Below are positions 24,100 to 37,247 of a stretch of DNA of 64,000 nucleotides, piece by piece. The notes under the pieces were generated by a model. The model saw only the letters and a list, made by a program, of their open reading frames with translations. It had not been told where the DNA came from and did no database searches. Position 1 is the first letter of the stretch. Each line of letters starts with the position of its first letter. Made by a program: the position numbers and the translations under genes. The stretch comes from Chelonoidis abingdonii (taxonomy: Eukaryota; Chordata; Testudines; Testudinidae), in contig NC_133782.1 in the NCBI RefSeq assembly GCF_003597395.2, positions 6,062,965-6,126,964 on the forward strand, in the 5' to 3' direction.

Positions 24100-24127
24100 T
24101 GAATTTTTTCTTTTTTTTTTTTTTTTA
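24100..24127 (+). repeat. Poly-T tract
   Basis: Run of T interrupted by one C (tttttctttttttttttttttt). Low-complexity sequence only. Confidence 0.8.
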
Positions 24128-25584
24128 ACACAGCGGATCTGGACCCAAGCCCAGCAAAGCATTAGGCATACGCATACCTGGAATGCCTGTGGTTAGGTGT
24201 TTTGCTGGATTGGAGCCTTGTGAAATAAATACAAAGAAAGAAAAGAAAAATTAAAACCAAGGCCTATTTATGGAAAATCCACAAGCGCGGGACGGAGGAA
24301 AGAGTTCAATCTGAGAACTGAAGTGTTAAGAAAAGTTTACCTGGTGCTAATCATTTGACTTACTTGGGGCATCTGATCATGGAACAAAAATCTTATTAAT
24401 AAAAAGCAATGCAGGCAAAGTTCCAGCCTCATTTGTTTCTCTTTGTCCTACTCTAACATGAATTATTTGGTAACGCTCATCCGCATAGTCACTTTGCACT
24501 GTGCAGACAGCCACAGAAGAGCCAGATGTCTGGAGGAAAACCCTCAGTATTAATCAAGACACTGCAGCTGCCAAGAGGGTCTGTGCTGTGCTACAATGCA
24601 GCTCCAGAGTGCACTGCTGGGCGGAGAGATCTTTCTATAAACTGTCTGCACTTGACCAACTGGTATGTATGAGAGACTCGGACAATTACAGCACCTTGTG
24701 AAGGGAAGTGCACATTAAGTCCATTTATATTTAGCACCTGTTGTTTGGCATTTAACCCATTTCAAAGCAGGCTGTGAGGGCGTTTATTCAGAGCCCATCC
24801 TTTGAATTTAAGATGAGTTACAAGGCTCAAACTCCATGCAATACTCTACAAATATTATTCACCCTGAAATATGAGTGAAACCTTTGATTCTACAGCGCAC
24901 TCCCAAAAGGGTGTCTCCTCTCCCCTCACCCCTTCTGAGAAACTATCAGTCCCCGCAGCAGAATTCTTTCCTTGCATAAACAAACCAAACCCCTTTGCTC
25001 CTCGGGTTGTCAGTCCCTGCTCTGCCTTGGTCTCTGATTTCTCATCAGAAATACATAGTAACACAGAAGAAAGTTGAGAAAAATGCCCTGTGATCTAATG
25101 GCTCAAGCATGTAAAGCATCAAGGATCCTCCTGCATTCTCCTCCTCCTGCTGAGGTCATGCTTCTTTGAGTGACTTCAGGCAACTCATTTGACCTGAGTT
25201 AACTCAGCTGTAAAATAAAACTGGGTGAAAAGCAACATTTCGGTGAAGAGCCAGATGTTGCATCTGGTCTAAACATTCCATGGGGGGAAATGAAATATAC
25301 AAAACCAGGGACTCTCTACAGGATGCAGCCTAAGTGCAGGCAGGAGGACTGTCTCGAAATGCACACATATTGGACCTTACTGCAAACCAGAATTGTAGCA
25401 GTCCTGCCCCAAAACGTGAGATTCAGCTTGTGCCTGTAGTTTATACCATACGAAGGAATAGATCTCTACCTCTCAGCCCACCTAGGCTCCACTGTGTTCT
25501 GCTTGGCTCTGTGTGTGAGAGTAACACAGCTTAAAATGCCTTAGAAACAAGCATCAGACTCAGAAAGCTTACGTGTGGGATAGT
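24128..25584. other. Intron 1 sequence, nothing recognised
   Basis: No supported feature in about 1.4 kb. Overlapping frames at 24855-25064 (-) and 24871-25077 (+) mirror each other and have no family match. Confidence 0.5.
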
Positions 25585-25774
25585 TAGGGTTGCCAACCCT
25601 CCAGGATTGGCCCGGAGTCTCCAAGAATCAGCATCCATCTCCTGGTGAGTGTTGGAAGCAATCCGGGAGATTTTAATAGGATACTTTAAGAAAATGACAT
25701 CACATCATGTTGGGGGNGGGGGGGGGGGGGGGGGGAATCTCCCGGAATAGCTTCAGGCTGGGTTGGCAACCCTA
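25585..25774. mobile_element. MITE with perfect inverted termini and an internal poly-G run
   Basis: Ends tagggttgccaaccc and gggttggcaacccta are exact inverted repeats, with TA at both borders. The body includes ccaggattggcccggagtct and a G run at 25712-25735 broken by one undetermined base (n at 25717). Short non-autonomous element. Confidence 0.8.
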
Positions 25775-25987
25775 GGGACATAGCCATGCCTTTCCTTCTG
25801 AAGTGAATTCAAGTTGTATCGCAAAGTTGGCTTTGAAAATTTTAGCCTATGGGTCCCTGGTCCTGGCCTGCCACTAGTTAATGCTTTATTCAAGGAAAAT
25901 CATCATAGAACTGAGGTCCCAGGTGCACTCTATGAGAGGATGGAGCTTTGGTCTGACCCAATGTGGCCATTCTTGTGTTCTTAAACG

Positions 25988-26200
25988 AGGAGGCAGTGTG
26001 GCCTAATAGACAGAGCAACAGACTGGGACTCAGGAAACCTAGGGTCTATTCCCAGCTTTGCCTCTGGCCTCCTGCATGACCTTGGGCAAATTCTGTCCTG
26101 GCCCGGTGCCTCAGTTTCCCCACCTGTAAGATGGAGATAATGACACTAACCTCCTGATAAAGAGAGGTACACGAGCTAGATATTATTATTAAATGAACAA
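25988..26200 (+). repeat. MIR-type SINE
   Basis: Well-preserved MIR order: gcagtgtggcctaatagaca (head), gactgggactcaggaaacct, ctgcatgaccttgggcaaat, gtgcctcagtttccccacct and gtaagatggagataatgaca. The core and 3' part follow into tattattattaaa. Confidence 0.85.
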
Positions 26201-26374
26201 CTAACACTAAGAAATAATTATTAAAGGTCCCTGAGTGATAATTTTGATGGTTCATAGGAGGTTTCATCAGTGCAAGGAAGCCTGTGCTCCATTGTAACTT
26301 AAAGGCATTCCCTTCTTAAGGAACAAGTGAGATTCAGGCCCCAGCACTGTGACTAGAAGAAAATTACAGCAGTT

Positions 26375-26605
26375 GCCTGCAATGCTGGGAGTTAGAAGAC
26401 CTGGTTCTATTCCTTACTTGGGCAAGTCACTTCCTCTCCTTGTGATTCTCCCTCCTTGCTTGCATTTTGCCTGCCTTGTCTAGTTAAATTGTAAGCTCTG
26501 CAAGGCAGGGATTGTCTGTTACAATGGGTGTGTACAGCTCCTAGTGCAATGGGGGTCTCGAGCTCCATTGGGGTTTTTAGGCACTGCCATACACATAAGA
26601 ACAAC
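26375..26605 (+). repeat. MIR-like SINE with dispersed tail
   Basis: gctgggagttagaagacctg and cttgggcaagtcacttcctc, followed by aaattgtaagctctgcaagg, cagggattgtctgttacaat and gtacagctcctagtgcaatg, the + strand form of the tail also found reversed at 4466-4612. Confidence 0.65.
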
Positions 26606-27800
26606 CATTTTTATTGTGGAATATCTGCCCCGGCTTGTTCGAGTCATTTGCCAGCTGTCTTGTTCCTCACACTGCCTGGATAATGCAAGAAAATAAGAAA
26701 TTGGTGTCTCTGAGCCAGAGGCTAATGAGCAGCGCAGATCTGGAGGGAGGGACACTTCATAACCACAATTAATTTCATTTGCTCTTTAGCTAATGTAGTG
26801 AATTAACTGAGTTCAGGGTAGGGGGTGGGGGATATTTTCAGGCATCTAATGTGCCTTATACTTGGTAATTCCTTCGTCTGTTCAATTGCATTTTCTACTG
26901 TCTCACTTAGTGATGAAAAGAAACTCTGGGCCAAGAGCCAGTAGCTCTGATTCCTGGCATTTTTCTCATTTGCTCTCCAGAGGCTGGAGAACCAGGAGAT
27001 GGGCACGAGGAGGAATGTACACAATATAGAGAATAATGGATGGGGCTGCGGAGAGGGGAGTCACATTCCCGCTAGGGGTTCGGCAACATTAAAACCCACA
27101 AGATCAGAGCGAATGAGTCCGATTCTCCTCTCCTTCATCCCAGCATAAATCAGGAGTAGCTCCACTGAAGTCAACGGAGATGCACTGATACAAGAGGAGA
27201 ACCGGACCGATTGTTACCAGAACGCAGTGACATGGTATTTATTCCCTATGCCTTGCTGCAAGGCCAGTTCAAACAATTAAAATGCTAATGCTCACAGCTT
27301 GTAGAAATGATTGGAACTATTATAAAGGTCCCTGGATTAGAGAGTTCTTAGCTGACGTTTGTGAATGAATTGAGGCCAATGGGAATTTTGCAGGGATGAG
27401 TCTGGTAAGTATAAAAGTGAAAGTACTGAAGTTCCAGCTGCCTGTGTATTCCAGACCAGATCCTGCAGCCCTTGCTCACATTGGCAGACGTGCTACTTCT
27501 CGTGAATGTGTGTGGTGGCATCCAGCCCTTGGTGCATTATATGAGCAAAACTAGGTTTCTGTCAGGACCAGAACATTTCCCGTCAATTCCCCACAGGGAT
27601 GAGTGCATTAGAAACGCAGGCAGGCTGAGCAGCTAGGGGCACCAGTATAGAAGGGCTGCAGAGTGAAGTGAGATCCCTAAAGAGCTCTGAACAATAAGGC
27701 AGAACCTCTGGCCCCAGAAAAATACCTGCAGCAGTGAATAATGCTCCTGGAAGTGAGGTGCATGAGGCCAGAGGTGTCAGAATCAGAGCTGGGAGTCGAA
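26606..27800. other. Intron 1 sequence, nothing recognised
   Basis: No exon. One short stretch at about 27118-27195 (gattctcctctccttcatcc ... ccactgaagtcaacggagat) resembles a dispersed ancient repeat motif. Confidence 0.5.
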
Positions 27801-28087
27801 GGGCTTGGCTACACTTGAAACTTCAAAGTGCTGCCGTGGGAACGCCGCCGCGGCAGCGCTTTGAAGTGTGAGTGAGGTCACTGCATGTACTCCACCTCCT
27901 CTTGAGGATTAGCTTGTGAAGCGCCAGTGTAAACAGTGCCACAGCGCTGGGAGCACGGCTCCCAGCGCTGTGGCACTGTTTACACTGGCGCTTCACAGCA
28001 CTGTATCTTGCAGCACTCAGGGGGGGGTTTTTCACACCCCTGAGCGAGAAAGTTGCAGCGCTGTAAAGCGCCAGTGAAGCCAAGGCC
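27801..28087. mobile_element. MITE with two hairpins, one perfect over 39 bp
   Basis: Inverted termini ggcttggctacactt and agtgaagccaaggcc. A central perfect hairpin has arms 27916-27954 and 27958-27996 (39 bases each, no mismatch, loop acg). A second, imperfect hairpin lies near 27820-27870 (acttcaaagtgctgccgtgg / ccgcggcagcgctttgaagt). The 125-residue frame 27823-28200 (-) is an artefact of this element. Confidence 0.85.
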
Positions 28088-28655
28088 AAAGTGAGCAGTT
28101 CCCGGCTCCCAGCCCTGAACATTTTCATGAAGCACAAACCCCTCCCGTATCTTGCTCGCAGCACACAGCCGCCTGGCTCACCACAGACCTTCTGGAGCAC
28201 TGCATTTCTGTAGGACTTATGTAAACAGCGGTTATTTATAAAAAATTAGTTCAGCAACAAATTGATGGACTTTTTATTGTCGTGAAAAAGAGATGTTTAG
28301 AGTCAGAGGAGTCACAAGTACATACCTCTTTAAAGGCAGGTCAGTTTTTTAGCTTTACAGTGATTCATTAATATAGCCTTGGAAAAATCTTTTCACTCAT
28401 CTCATAGGGCAAGTAGCTTTATTTTATTTACTTTTTTTCCAGAGAGGATACGTTAAATACAACGTACATTTCATTATCATTTATCATCATGAATCAGAGT
28501 GGCAAGCAGATTTTGTGCCAGGGCTGGTCAATTGTCAGTTTGCAAGGTGGTTTTAACATAGCATCTGGATCTCTCTTGGACAGACATGCATTGATTTCAG
28601 CAGACTTTGGAGTTATTAGTTATTTCTATGACAGGAACGCGTAGAGGACCCATCT
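28088..28655. other. Intron 1 sequence, nothing recognised
   Basis: AT-rich unassigned stretch. Confidence 0.5.
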
Positions 28656-28885
28656 AAGTTGGGGCTTCATGGTGCCTGGCGTTGTACAACTGCAGCAGGA
28701 GACGTACCTTGCTATGAAGAATTTACAGTCTGAGCAGAGAAGGCAGACAAAGGGTAGGAGGATAGACCAAGGCACAGAGAGGTGAAGCAGTTTGCTCAGT
28801 GTTACACAGAAGAGCCAGCAATGGAACCCAGATCTCCCTACTTCCAGGCCAATGCTCTGACCCGCTTGTCCATGCTTGCCTTAAA
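28656..28885 (-). repeat. MIR-like SINE with dispersed tail, reverse
   Basis: Tail first (catggtgcctggcgttgtac, gaagaatttacagtctgagc), then the reversed MIR: aaggcacagagaggtgaagc, agtttgctcagtgttacaca, agcaatggaacccagatctc and aatgctctgaccc. This shows that tail and SINE form one unit, as at 26375-26605. Confidence 0.7.
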
Positions 28886-28985
28886 AATAGGTTTAAAACC
28901 ATGACCCCATATCTGAGTACCCCTGCTCTTCAGAAAGTTTCACCAGATCTGAGCTTTGCATCCTACCAGCAGCTTTATTTCTACA

Positions 28986-29030
28986 AGTAGTAATAATTAA
29001 TAATAATAATAATAATTAATAATGAATACC
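28986..29030. repeat. (AAT)n microsatellite
   Basis: agtaataattaataataata and further AAT/ATT units. Simple repeat. Confidence 0.85.
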
Positions 29031-29892
29031 TCTCTCTTATATAGCCCAGTTGATAAATATTCAGCTCTGCACATGAGAGCCAGCCAATGCTGCTACCTCC
29101 ATTGGTAACATCCTGCAGGGCCTCACAACTCTCTGTTCTGGAGCAGGCTACTGTCTTCACCATGGTTCTAACCAGAACTGGGACCTTTAATGAGGACCCC
29201 GCCAATGAATTTCACATTAACATTTCTTATTGCATGTTAACATTACCCAGAGTCAGGGCTGCAGAGATAATTGGCTCTGATTCGATGTATTGCTTTAAAA
29301 ATTAGATTTCATTCCAACCTCCACACCCTTTGCTGGTTCATTTCCCTTTTCCCAGCTATCCATTTCTGTCCTTAGCCCTTTCCTGTATTGTCATGGTGGA
29401 TTAGGCAAAATTAAACTAGGCTCAAAAATTATAGTTCTTCAGATTTTCCATCTGTGTGAGTGGAGTGGGAACAGACACCATCTTAATGCTTAGAAATGAA
29501 GTCCTTCTAAGAGCTGTTTCTCCCCTCTGACATAGTGGGGAGGCACTTTCTATTCTCCATCTGGTGAAATCCGCATCATTCCATGGCGGTTAAGTTATAC
29601 TAGCTGGTTGCCTGTTAAACCCAGTAAGGATTATATTATTATTAATTGTGCAGTGCTAATGCTTAGAAGCCCTGGTCTAGGATGGTACTTTGAGGGCTAT
29701 TCTATATTACAGAGTTGCTTTTGGAGAGTCAGGCCACCCGTTCGTTAACATTCTCTTAGGCAGACAGTGCTGTGTTTTGGTGCTTATTAATAATGTATTG
29801 AATGTAGATGCAGCTGTGAGTGGCAAGAGCCTCTATAAATCAGATCTCAAGCGCCTCAAGCTGGGCTCCTGAAAAATGAGGCACCTGTGAAA

Positions 29893-30003
29893 AGTTTGAC
29901 TTAAGTGGCTTGCTCAGCATATCAGGTAGGAACTCTGTAGCAGAGACAGAGATAGAATCCAGTCCTCCCGGGTGGCAATCGGTTTGCTTTAACCATGCGA
30001 TCA
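29893..30003 (-). repeat. MIR-type SINE fragment
   Basis: Reverse MIR: aagtggcttgctcagcatat, gacagagatagaatccagtc, ctcccgggtggcaatcggtt, tgctttaaccatgcgatcat. Diverged fragment. Confidence 0.65.
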
Positions 30004-33000
30004 TCATTTCTCTTCCTGCATTCCCCTGCCTTCCCACTACAAAACTTCGATAGTAAATAAGAGAGGGGTGCTACGGACAACACTCTCCTTCACTACACAG
30101 CCCTGATCCATCCCCAGAGCAGGGCTGGCCTGTGCACTGAATGAGGCAGGGGACCTGTGAGAAAAAAAGGAGATTATGGAATTGAAGGGTGAATAGTAAA
30201 GAGGGTTGAATTAAGGCTGCACAGGCATTCTAGCATTTCCCACCACCCCAGGATGTAGTAGTTGCTCCACTCACCACTCACTCCCTAGGGGTTGTAGATA
30301 ACCCTTCTTCCCTCAGCCCTACAGTTTGCAGAGAGTTCCATCGTCCCTGGCCTGCAAGGGTCTGCATTGCCCCTTTCCGGCTGCCCTTGTGCTGCTCATA
30401 GGTTTCTGGTTATAGCCCCTCTTCTGCCCCTTCTGCCAGCTCTTTATGGTCCTATTGGAGAGACACCCTCTCTCCCTGAGAGAAAGGCTGTCTCTTTTGT
30501 ATCCCAGCAGGCCTGTCTGTCAGCCGTCATGCACTCAGAATCCCTTAAAAGACACTTTAATGGAGGAGATGGTGGCACTTTGCCTTTAAAGGACGAGCGA
30601 GCTCTTTCTGTTACAGCCAAAGAAAAAAGAAAGAAAGCCATTTCCTTCATGGCACAACTATTCAGCCTTGCTGCTCACAATTGTATCAATCACGAGGTGC
30701 CATGTCTTGCTGTGGTTCCTGGAGGACCCTGTATTTCTGGGTTTTCTGGTCCATGTGAGGGGATTTTGCTTGTGGAACTTCAGCAATGAATAGAACCCAT
30801 GGAGCTGAGAGCAGAAAGTAGCAGCTTCCCAATAGCCTGGCCATCAGACTGCCAGTGTCTTTCCTGCAGCCTCCCACACAGTGCAGAGAAGTAGAGACGC
30901 TGTAATTAATGTTGGACCTGGCAGTGTCATTGGCATCAGTTCTTAATTGGGCTCCATGGCAGTCGGAGCCCAGGGGAACGCTTACCAGCAAGCACCTGTG
31001 TCATTAGCTCGCATCAATTATAACACTAAGGAGACTGTTCAGTGGCAGTGAGCAGAGTAATCACATGTCACTGCTCCCATCTCACATTCCTCTTCGGATG
31101 TCAGAGATGCAGCTGGCAGCTGGGGACCGGTGGAAAAGGCAGCAGTTCTGCATCTGGGAAAATTGCCTTTGTCTTGTAAAGGAATGTATGCTGCACTCTA
31201 TACCCAGGCATCCGAAGGGCATCTCCACTGTGGGGACGGATGCACGGGGGCTGGGCTGGTTTGCAGCACCCCATGGGTGGAGAAAACTGAAAAAAAAGCA
31301 TCAAACTCCCATGGAGGGGAGGTCTGAGGCCTCAGTGAAGGGGATGAAAGAAACTACTCCCTTCCTCCCTCCCTCTTCCTCCTGCTGCTGCTCCTGTTCC
31401 TCTCGTGCCCTGCCTCACTTCTACCCTAGTCATGCTCTGCTCCAGTTCCTCACTGTCATACCATGCTCAGCGCCTCTTCAAGAGGCTGAGTGGCTGGGGA
31501 GGGGATGAAGGAAAAGGAGCCCTCTTTACCCAGCATTGCCTCCTGCACCAGCCTCAACCAGCCCCAGCACCCTTCAGTGCCAGTGTCCCATGGCAGCAGC
31601 CCTTACCTAGGCTGCTGCACCATCAGCAACCCCCCATACTGCAGGGCACCTCATTTGCACACCCACTTTGCATGCGTGAAGGAAAGATCACTAGTCATTT
31701 CTGTACATGTGGTCTGTGTCTTCTTTGTACCTCCTGTCCAGCAATTGCACACACTGAATTATATTTTCAGCTTAGGTAGGCGAAATGGTTTGCGTGTGTG
31801 TTTGTATCAGCACTTATTGCTGAGACGTTTAAGAGCCTGTTATCAATAAAACTATCAAAAATGTAACCCACCTCCTTGTTCACTAACCAGGCCCTGTTAG
31901 AAAGAAAGAAAGTTAGTTAGTATCTTTCTTTCTTTCCTTCTCACTTCAAAGTAGGTCTTTGCAGCAAAATCTAGGCCAGGCCACGAATAGGGTTGGCTGA
32001 CCCAGACTGGTTTCTTTCACTTGGTAATGCTTGGTTGGCTTCTTTGCTACAATCTGTCACTTCAAGGGGGTTGATCCATGTAAATGAGATGAATAGCTGT
32101 AAATCTCCTGGCAGACTCCAAATCTCCTGAAATAGCTCGAGTACTGCGGGAAGCTATTACCTGCTGAGGAATTACTCTGGCTCTGCCCTTGGATCAGCTC
32201 CATGGCAAGTTTAGGGGGAAAAAAAATGATCGTAGAGTTTACCTGGCATGGGAGGATTGGACAGCTCTTCTCTGTAGCCTGACTGTGCTTCTACTTCTTA
32301 ATCAGCCTCTAAAGAATCAGTGCTGGGCAACTCTCTTCGACAGTGCCTCTGCCAGCGCTGAGGGGCTCCATCCGCTGTGCTCCTGACCTCAGCTTGTTGG
32401 GGATAGAAGAAGTGAAGAAAAGGCATCAGGTCTGGGTCTCCAGAAGGGCTGCAGGCTGGGGTCTATTCTATGGGACCTCAATTTAGAGGCCCATACGTCT
32501 TCATTAAAAGCACTCTCAGGACACGGTTAGGACTTAGGGATGGGACTTGGGGTCTGAGGAGTTTCATTTGTTGCAAGCCCCCAAGCTTCATCGCCAAGAT
32601 CAGATGTGACGTACATCAGGATACGGAATGTCACTTCGACTGTGTTCATCTCACCTGCTTTTTTAAAGCCATATGTTTGGTCATGGTCCTCTGGATGCTC
32701 CCTCCTCACTCAGGCAATGCATTCCTGTGTACACCTGGAGAGTTGTTTGGTTGCCCAGTGAAGTGCCATTAGCCCAGGCGGCTTACAGAGGGGTGGGGAA
32801 ATCTGACTGATTTCCTACCCTTGTTTGGAGCAGGGCCAGTTGTTAACAGCTAAGGAAGGGATATCAGATTGACAGCTCCATGTGGTTCATAACGGAAGCC
32901 ATAGTCAGCGCCAACGAGCACCATCTGTTGGAAACTTTACAAAGACTTACAATGAATAGTGAGTTTTGGAGACAAATGAGCCTGCTGGTGTCTCTTTTAC

Positions 33001-36000
33001 CCGGAGTTCCGTGGGGCTGCTTGTTTCCAGTGCCCTTAATGAGACTGGAACAGTGACTGAAATTAGGTTGCTGCAAACGTTAAAATCCAACTGACTCGCC
33101 AACGACAAGCCCAGGGCGCTAAGTCCCTCTCCAGTTCTGTGCCTGCTTGTTACACGTCACCCCTTCACTCGGCCAGTTTGCCCCGTCTTTGTGCACAGGG
33201 AATGCACTGGGGCTATGTGAGTTGTGTTCCTGAAAACCAAAGTGCAGCTGGGGTGTCCTATTAAGGCTCTCTTGCCAATGTCCCTTTAACTCAGAAACTG
33301 TCCCACGGTGCTGTCCCTCATGTGTTACCCTGTGTTGCTTTCCAGCTCTGCAGTATTACTTGTGTTTTCCTGCTTAAAGTTTTGGGTAAAGATGAAATCC
33401 ACCACCAGCAGCTACTGACCCTAGCTCCTGCCTCTGAATGGTAATACAGCCTTTCCTCTGAGCATTGTCCTTAGCACTGAAGTCCGGGCCTATATGTGTG
33501 TTTGCACCTTCATTTTCCTCCACTACGGGACCTGAGCTGTTGTTTCTATCTAGCAGCTAGTCTCAGAGGGAGAAATTCACCAAGCACCCATACAAAGCAC
33601 CCACTTAAGGCATGAAGCAGGGCTTTGAGCATCCCTGAATAGGCAGAGATATACAGGTCAGTTGGGGTGTACCCTGGGCAAGCCAGGGGGTATTCCAGTG
33701 GCCCCAATACATTACGTAGGGGCTAGCGGAGAGGACGTAGCCACAGAGGGGCTGTGCTGTACTCCGATTCCTTTCCTGTGGATTGGAGATGTGCCAGTCA
33801 CATATCCCTGCTCCTGCGGAGTTCCTTGCAGGAACTGGAAATAACCTGGCTTTGTGCAGTCAGGAAACAATTTTACTTTAGGAGCGTTTGTGCAGCTGGG
33901 TGAGTCACTTGAGCCCAGAGCAGTTCATCTCAACAACGGTGAGCTGATCCGGGAATCAATATCCACTGCGGAAGAGAAAACATCTTAGGGACACACTGGG
34001 CCCGATCCTGCTAAATCACAGTGGTAGCATTTTACACCTAGTTTGCACAGCTGTTACTGATGGCACATCTGGCAAGGCACGGGAGGATAACCAGAAGCTG
34101 CCTGAGTTTGGCAAGCTGAAGGCCTGGGGACTGGAGCCAAATGCTGAGACTCTGAGATCCAAAGTGTCAAACCTCTTTGGCACGTGGGTAGCACCACATC
34201 TATTGATTGCAACTCGGAGCTGTGGCTGCTCCAGGATTGCTGCTCCGCTCAGCTTCCCTCCTGCTGATGCATCATGCAGCCACAGGCCACTTGCTCTTTG
34301 TCTCTCAGCCCATTGTGGTGCCCGTCCCACACTCCCTTATAGGCTGCATTGCTCCGTTATTTCTGCTTTGTCATGGGGCTGGCTCAGCAACGGGGGGCGG
34401 GTTAGGGATCAAGAACAAGTGGACTCCAGTGGCTGCCTGCTAGACTGGCTATGAAGAGCCTGGGTTGCGGAGCTGAGTGCTGTACCAGGTGCCATTCAGC
34501 ACGCTGGAGGGGTGGCTGACTCATCTATGGTCCCTCAGTAAAACTGAGGCTACTTCTGCTGCAAATCAGTGGCCTCTTCTGTGGAGGATGCACTGTAAAA
34601 TACAGAGGGGCAAAGGATTCTGGGTTGGGTTTGGCAGCTGTAGCAAAGGACAGCAGCAAATCCCTCCTGGGAGCAGGTCTCTCTCCACAGCGATGTCCTA
34701 CCCTGGGCTCACCAGTGGCTGGAACATTTCATGTGTGGCTAAAGAGCATCTGCACGCCCCTACTGAATGGGGAAAGCGTAGTGCTGAGTGCGCCTTCCTT
34801 TGTCCCCCATTCTTCAATGGGGACTGATTCTTACACCGTTTGTGTTTGTAGCAGCAATGGCTGAACACCTCACACTGCTGTTCTGCCAGTATGGAGTGTG
34901 TTCGGTGGGGGTGATGGGTTTGATTGTCGATCCCACTGGGCCTGCTGGGCAGAACTGTAGCCAGCCTTCCCAGTGCAGCCGTGCAAGCCTGCTCCACAGC
35001 TCCGTTTAAGAAAGGGACCCGCTGGCTACGTTAGACCAATGCAGCTTGCTCAGTGGGGTGCGTGTCCTAAGCCTCATCTACACCTCAGCTTCTGCCCAAA
35101 ATATGCTGAGCTGGAAGAGGAGAGAGAGATGGGAATTGGGCAGGAAACAGTGGGGGGCGGGGAGGAGCTCTCACATGGGTTCCCTAGACACCCAGTCAGA
35201 GCCTTCTACCCTCTCTCCGCTGTAGAAAGAGAGGGATGGCCTCAGTGCACAGCTGCCTACCCACCTGGGTTGATTCACTGTGGAGATGAATCCTGTGACT
35301 GGACCCCATCAACTTCCCATGAGCCTTGTATGTTACTGGCCAAGGACACTGCTTTCTTGGTGCATGGTGCCTGGAGTACTCCCCTCTGTGCTGTAGCCGT
35401 GGGTAGCCCAAGGGATGAGTCACAATGGTTAGTTAGGGTTAAAGAGACTACCCGGGAAGAGAGACACTGGGGCTGGCTCGTCCTCATACAGACACCCTGA
35501 GTTCTGCAGCCCAGGATTCTGGATAGTCTGGTGACATGCATGTCTGTAAGAAGCTCTCATCATCCTTTCTGATTTATTTGATTGGTTATCTGCATCTGCC
35601 TCCATCGCAGGGAGCCCATGCTTGGCTGTGCCCATTTGCCAGAGCTAGCAGCAAAGATAAGCGGAGTTCCTAGAAATATAAGGTGCGAGTTTGGTTCTTC
35701 CCCTTCTCCAGAGGCTGGTCCCTATGTCAACAGGATTATTTGATGTTTCCAGCGAATGGTTTTAGTTCTTTAGCTCACGTGGTGGAGTCTCATGCTTTTG
35801 GCACTAAAGGTTCTTGACTTAAACCCCACTCTCCACCCAAGCAGAGGTTGTGGTTAAACATGCCTTTGCTGCTCAGAGCACTAGGGGCAGAGGTTGGGGC
35901 CTCGTTCCTGATCTGCAGCACCATCCCCCAGCTGTGCTTAGTGACATGATGCTTTTGTGATGGGAACAGGCGCTAGGATGGGACCATCATTAATGTCACC

Positions 36001-36280
36001 GCATTAGGGACCACTGGTCTGGAGCCACTGTTTAGACAGGCCACTGGGGGCCATATGGAAAATGTACAAAAGCTCTCACCTGTAAGGATCGAACGGCTAT
36101 TCAGTTACTCACCTCATTTGTGTGCTGACCTTGATGTCAGAAAAAGGATTCCATAGTGAACAAGCATATATTGGATCCTGTCTGAGTCTTCACAGTCACT
36201 GCACGACATCTGCGGGGGTAGGGCCTGTGTTCACGAAAATGCAGCATTATTGAGGTTTCCCTGGATGTCTGTCACCCTAT
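30004..36280. other. Intron 1 sequence, mostly unassigned
   Basis: About 6.3 kb with several long-looking frames (30367-30789, 31065-31508, 34973-35500, all +). None shows a domain, signal peptide or splice logic, and opposite-strand frames overlap them. A short TTTC/GAAA-rich inverted repeat at 31901-31943 (aaagaaagaaag ... ctttctttcttt) is the only structured piece I see. Confidence 0.5.
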
Positions 36281-36285
36281 GGGAG

Positions 36286-37247
36286 TGTCAAAGTATGATT
36301 CCCCACTCTGAACCTTAACGTCCAAAAGATGGGGTACCTGCATGAACCCCCCTAAGCTTAATTATTAGCTTAGAAATGATAGAGCTGCCACCATCCAAAA
36401 ATATAGTGTTTTGGGGCACTTTCTGGCCCCCAAACCCTTCCCTGGGGATCCCAAGTCCCAAACTCCTTGGATCTCAAAACAAAGGGGAATAAACCATTCC
36501 CCTCCTTTCTTCCTCCCAGATCCTCCCTTCCCCGGGTTACACTGGGAGATCACTGTGATTCAACTCCTTGAATCTTAAAACAGAGAGGAAATCCACCTTC
36601 CCCCCTTCCTCACTCCGCCTCCCAGACACTCCCTGAGAGAGAGACAGTGATACTAACACAGAGAGAAATCAGGTTTTTCCTCCCCCCTTCTCTCCTTTCT
36701 CCCACCAATTCCCTGGTGAGTACAGACCCTCTCCCCTTGGGTCTTACACAAGATAACCAAAAAATCAATTAGGCTCTTAAAAGAAAAGCTGTTAATAAAA
36801 GAAAGAAAAAAGTAAAAATTGTCTCTGTAAAATCAAGATGGAAAATGTTACAGGGTCTTTCAGCTTGTAGACACTAGAGAGAGTCCTCCCCCAGCACAAG
36901 TACACGTTGCAGCAAACAGAGATATAATCCTTCCAGCAAAAATACACATTTGCAAATAAAGAAACCAATCAAAAGACTAAACCGCCTTTCTAACTGGTAC
37001 TTACTAAATTGAACAGGAGAGGCTGTTTAAGAAAATTGGAGAGTCTGTATACATGTCTGGTCCCTCTCAGAACCCAGAGAGAACAAAGAAAAAAACCCAA
37101 AAAGCGCAAACAAAGGCTTCCCTCCACCGAGATTTGAAAGTATCTTGTCTCCTGATTGGTCCTCTGGTCAGGTGTTCCAGGTTTACTGAGCTAGTTAACC
37201 CTTTACAGGTAAAAGAGACATTAACCCTTAACCATCTGTTTATGACA
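36286..37247 (+). mobile_element. Solo LTR, 962 bp, with perfect 5-bp target duplication
   Basis: Begins TGTCA and ends TGACA. The flanking pentamers gggag at 36281-36285 and 37248-37252 are identical. The 5' part ccccactctgaaccttaacg and aaaagatggggtacctg matches, in reverse, the LTR at 1-645. The body has pyrimidine-rich blocks (cctcctttcttcctcccaga) and an A-rich region near 36780-36830. No internal viral genes; a solo LTR left after recombination. Confidence 0.88.

Noticed and set aside
34973..35500. 175-residue + strand open frame in intron 1
   Set aside because: No domain, signal or family resemblance; overlapping frames on both strands; no upstream promoter or splice signals that I could support.
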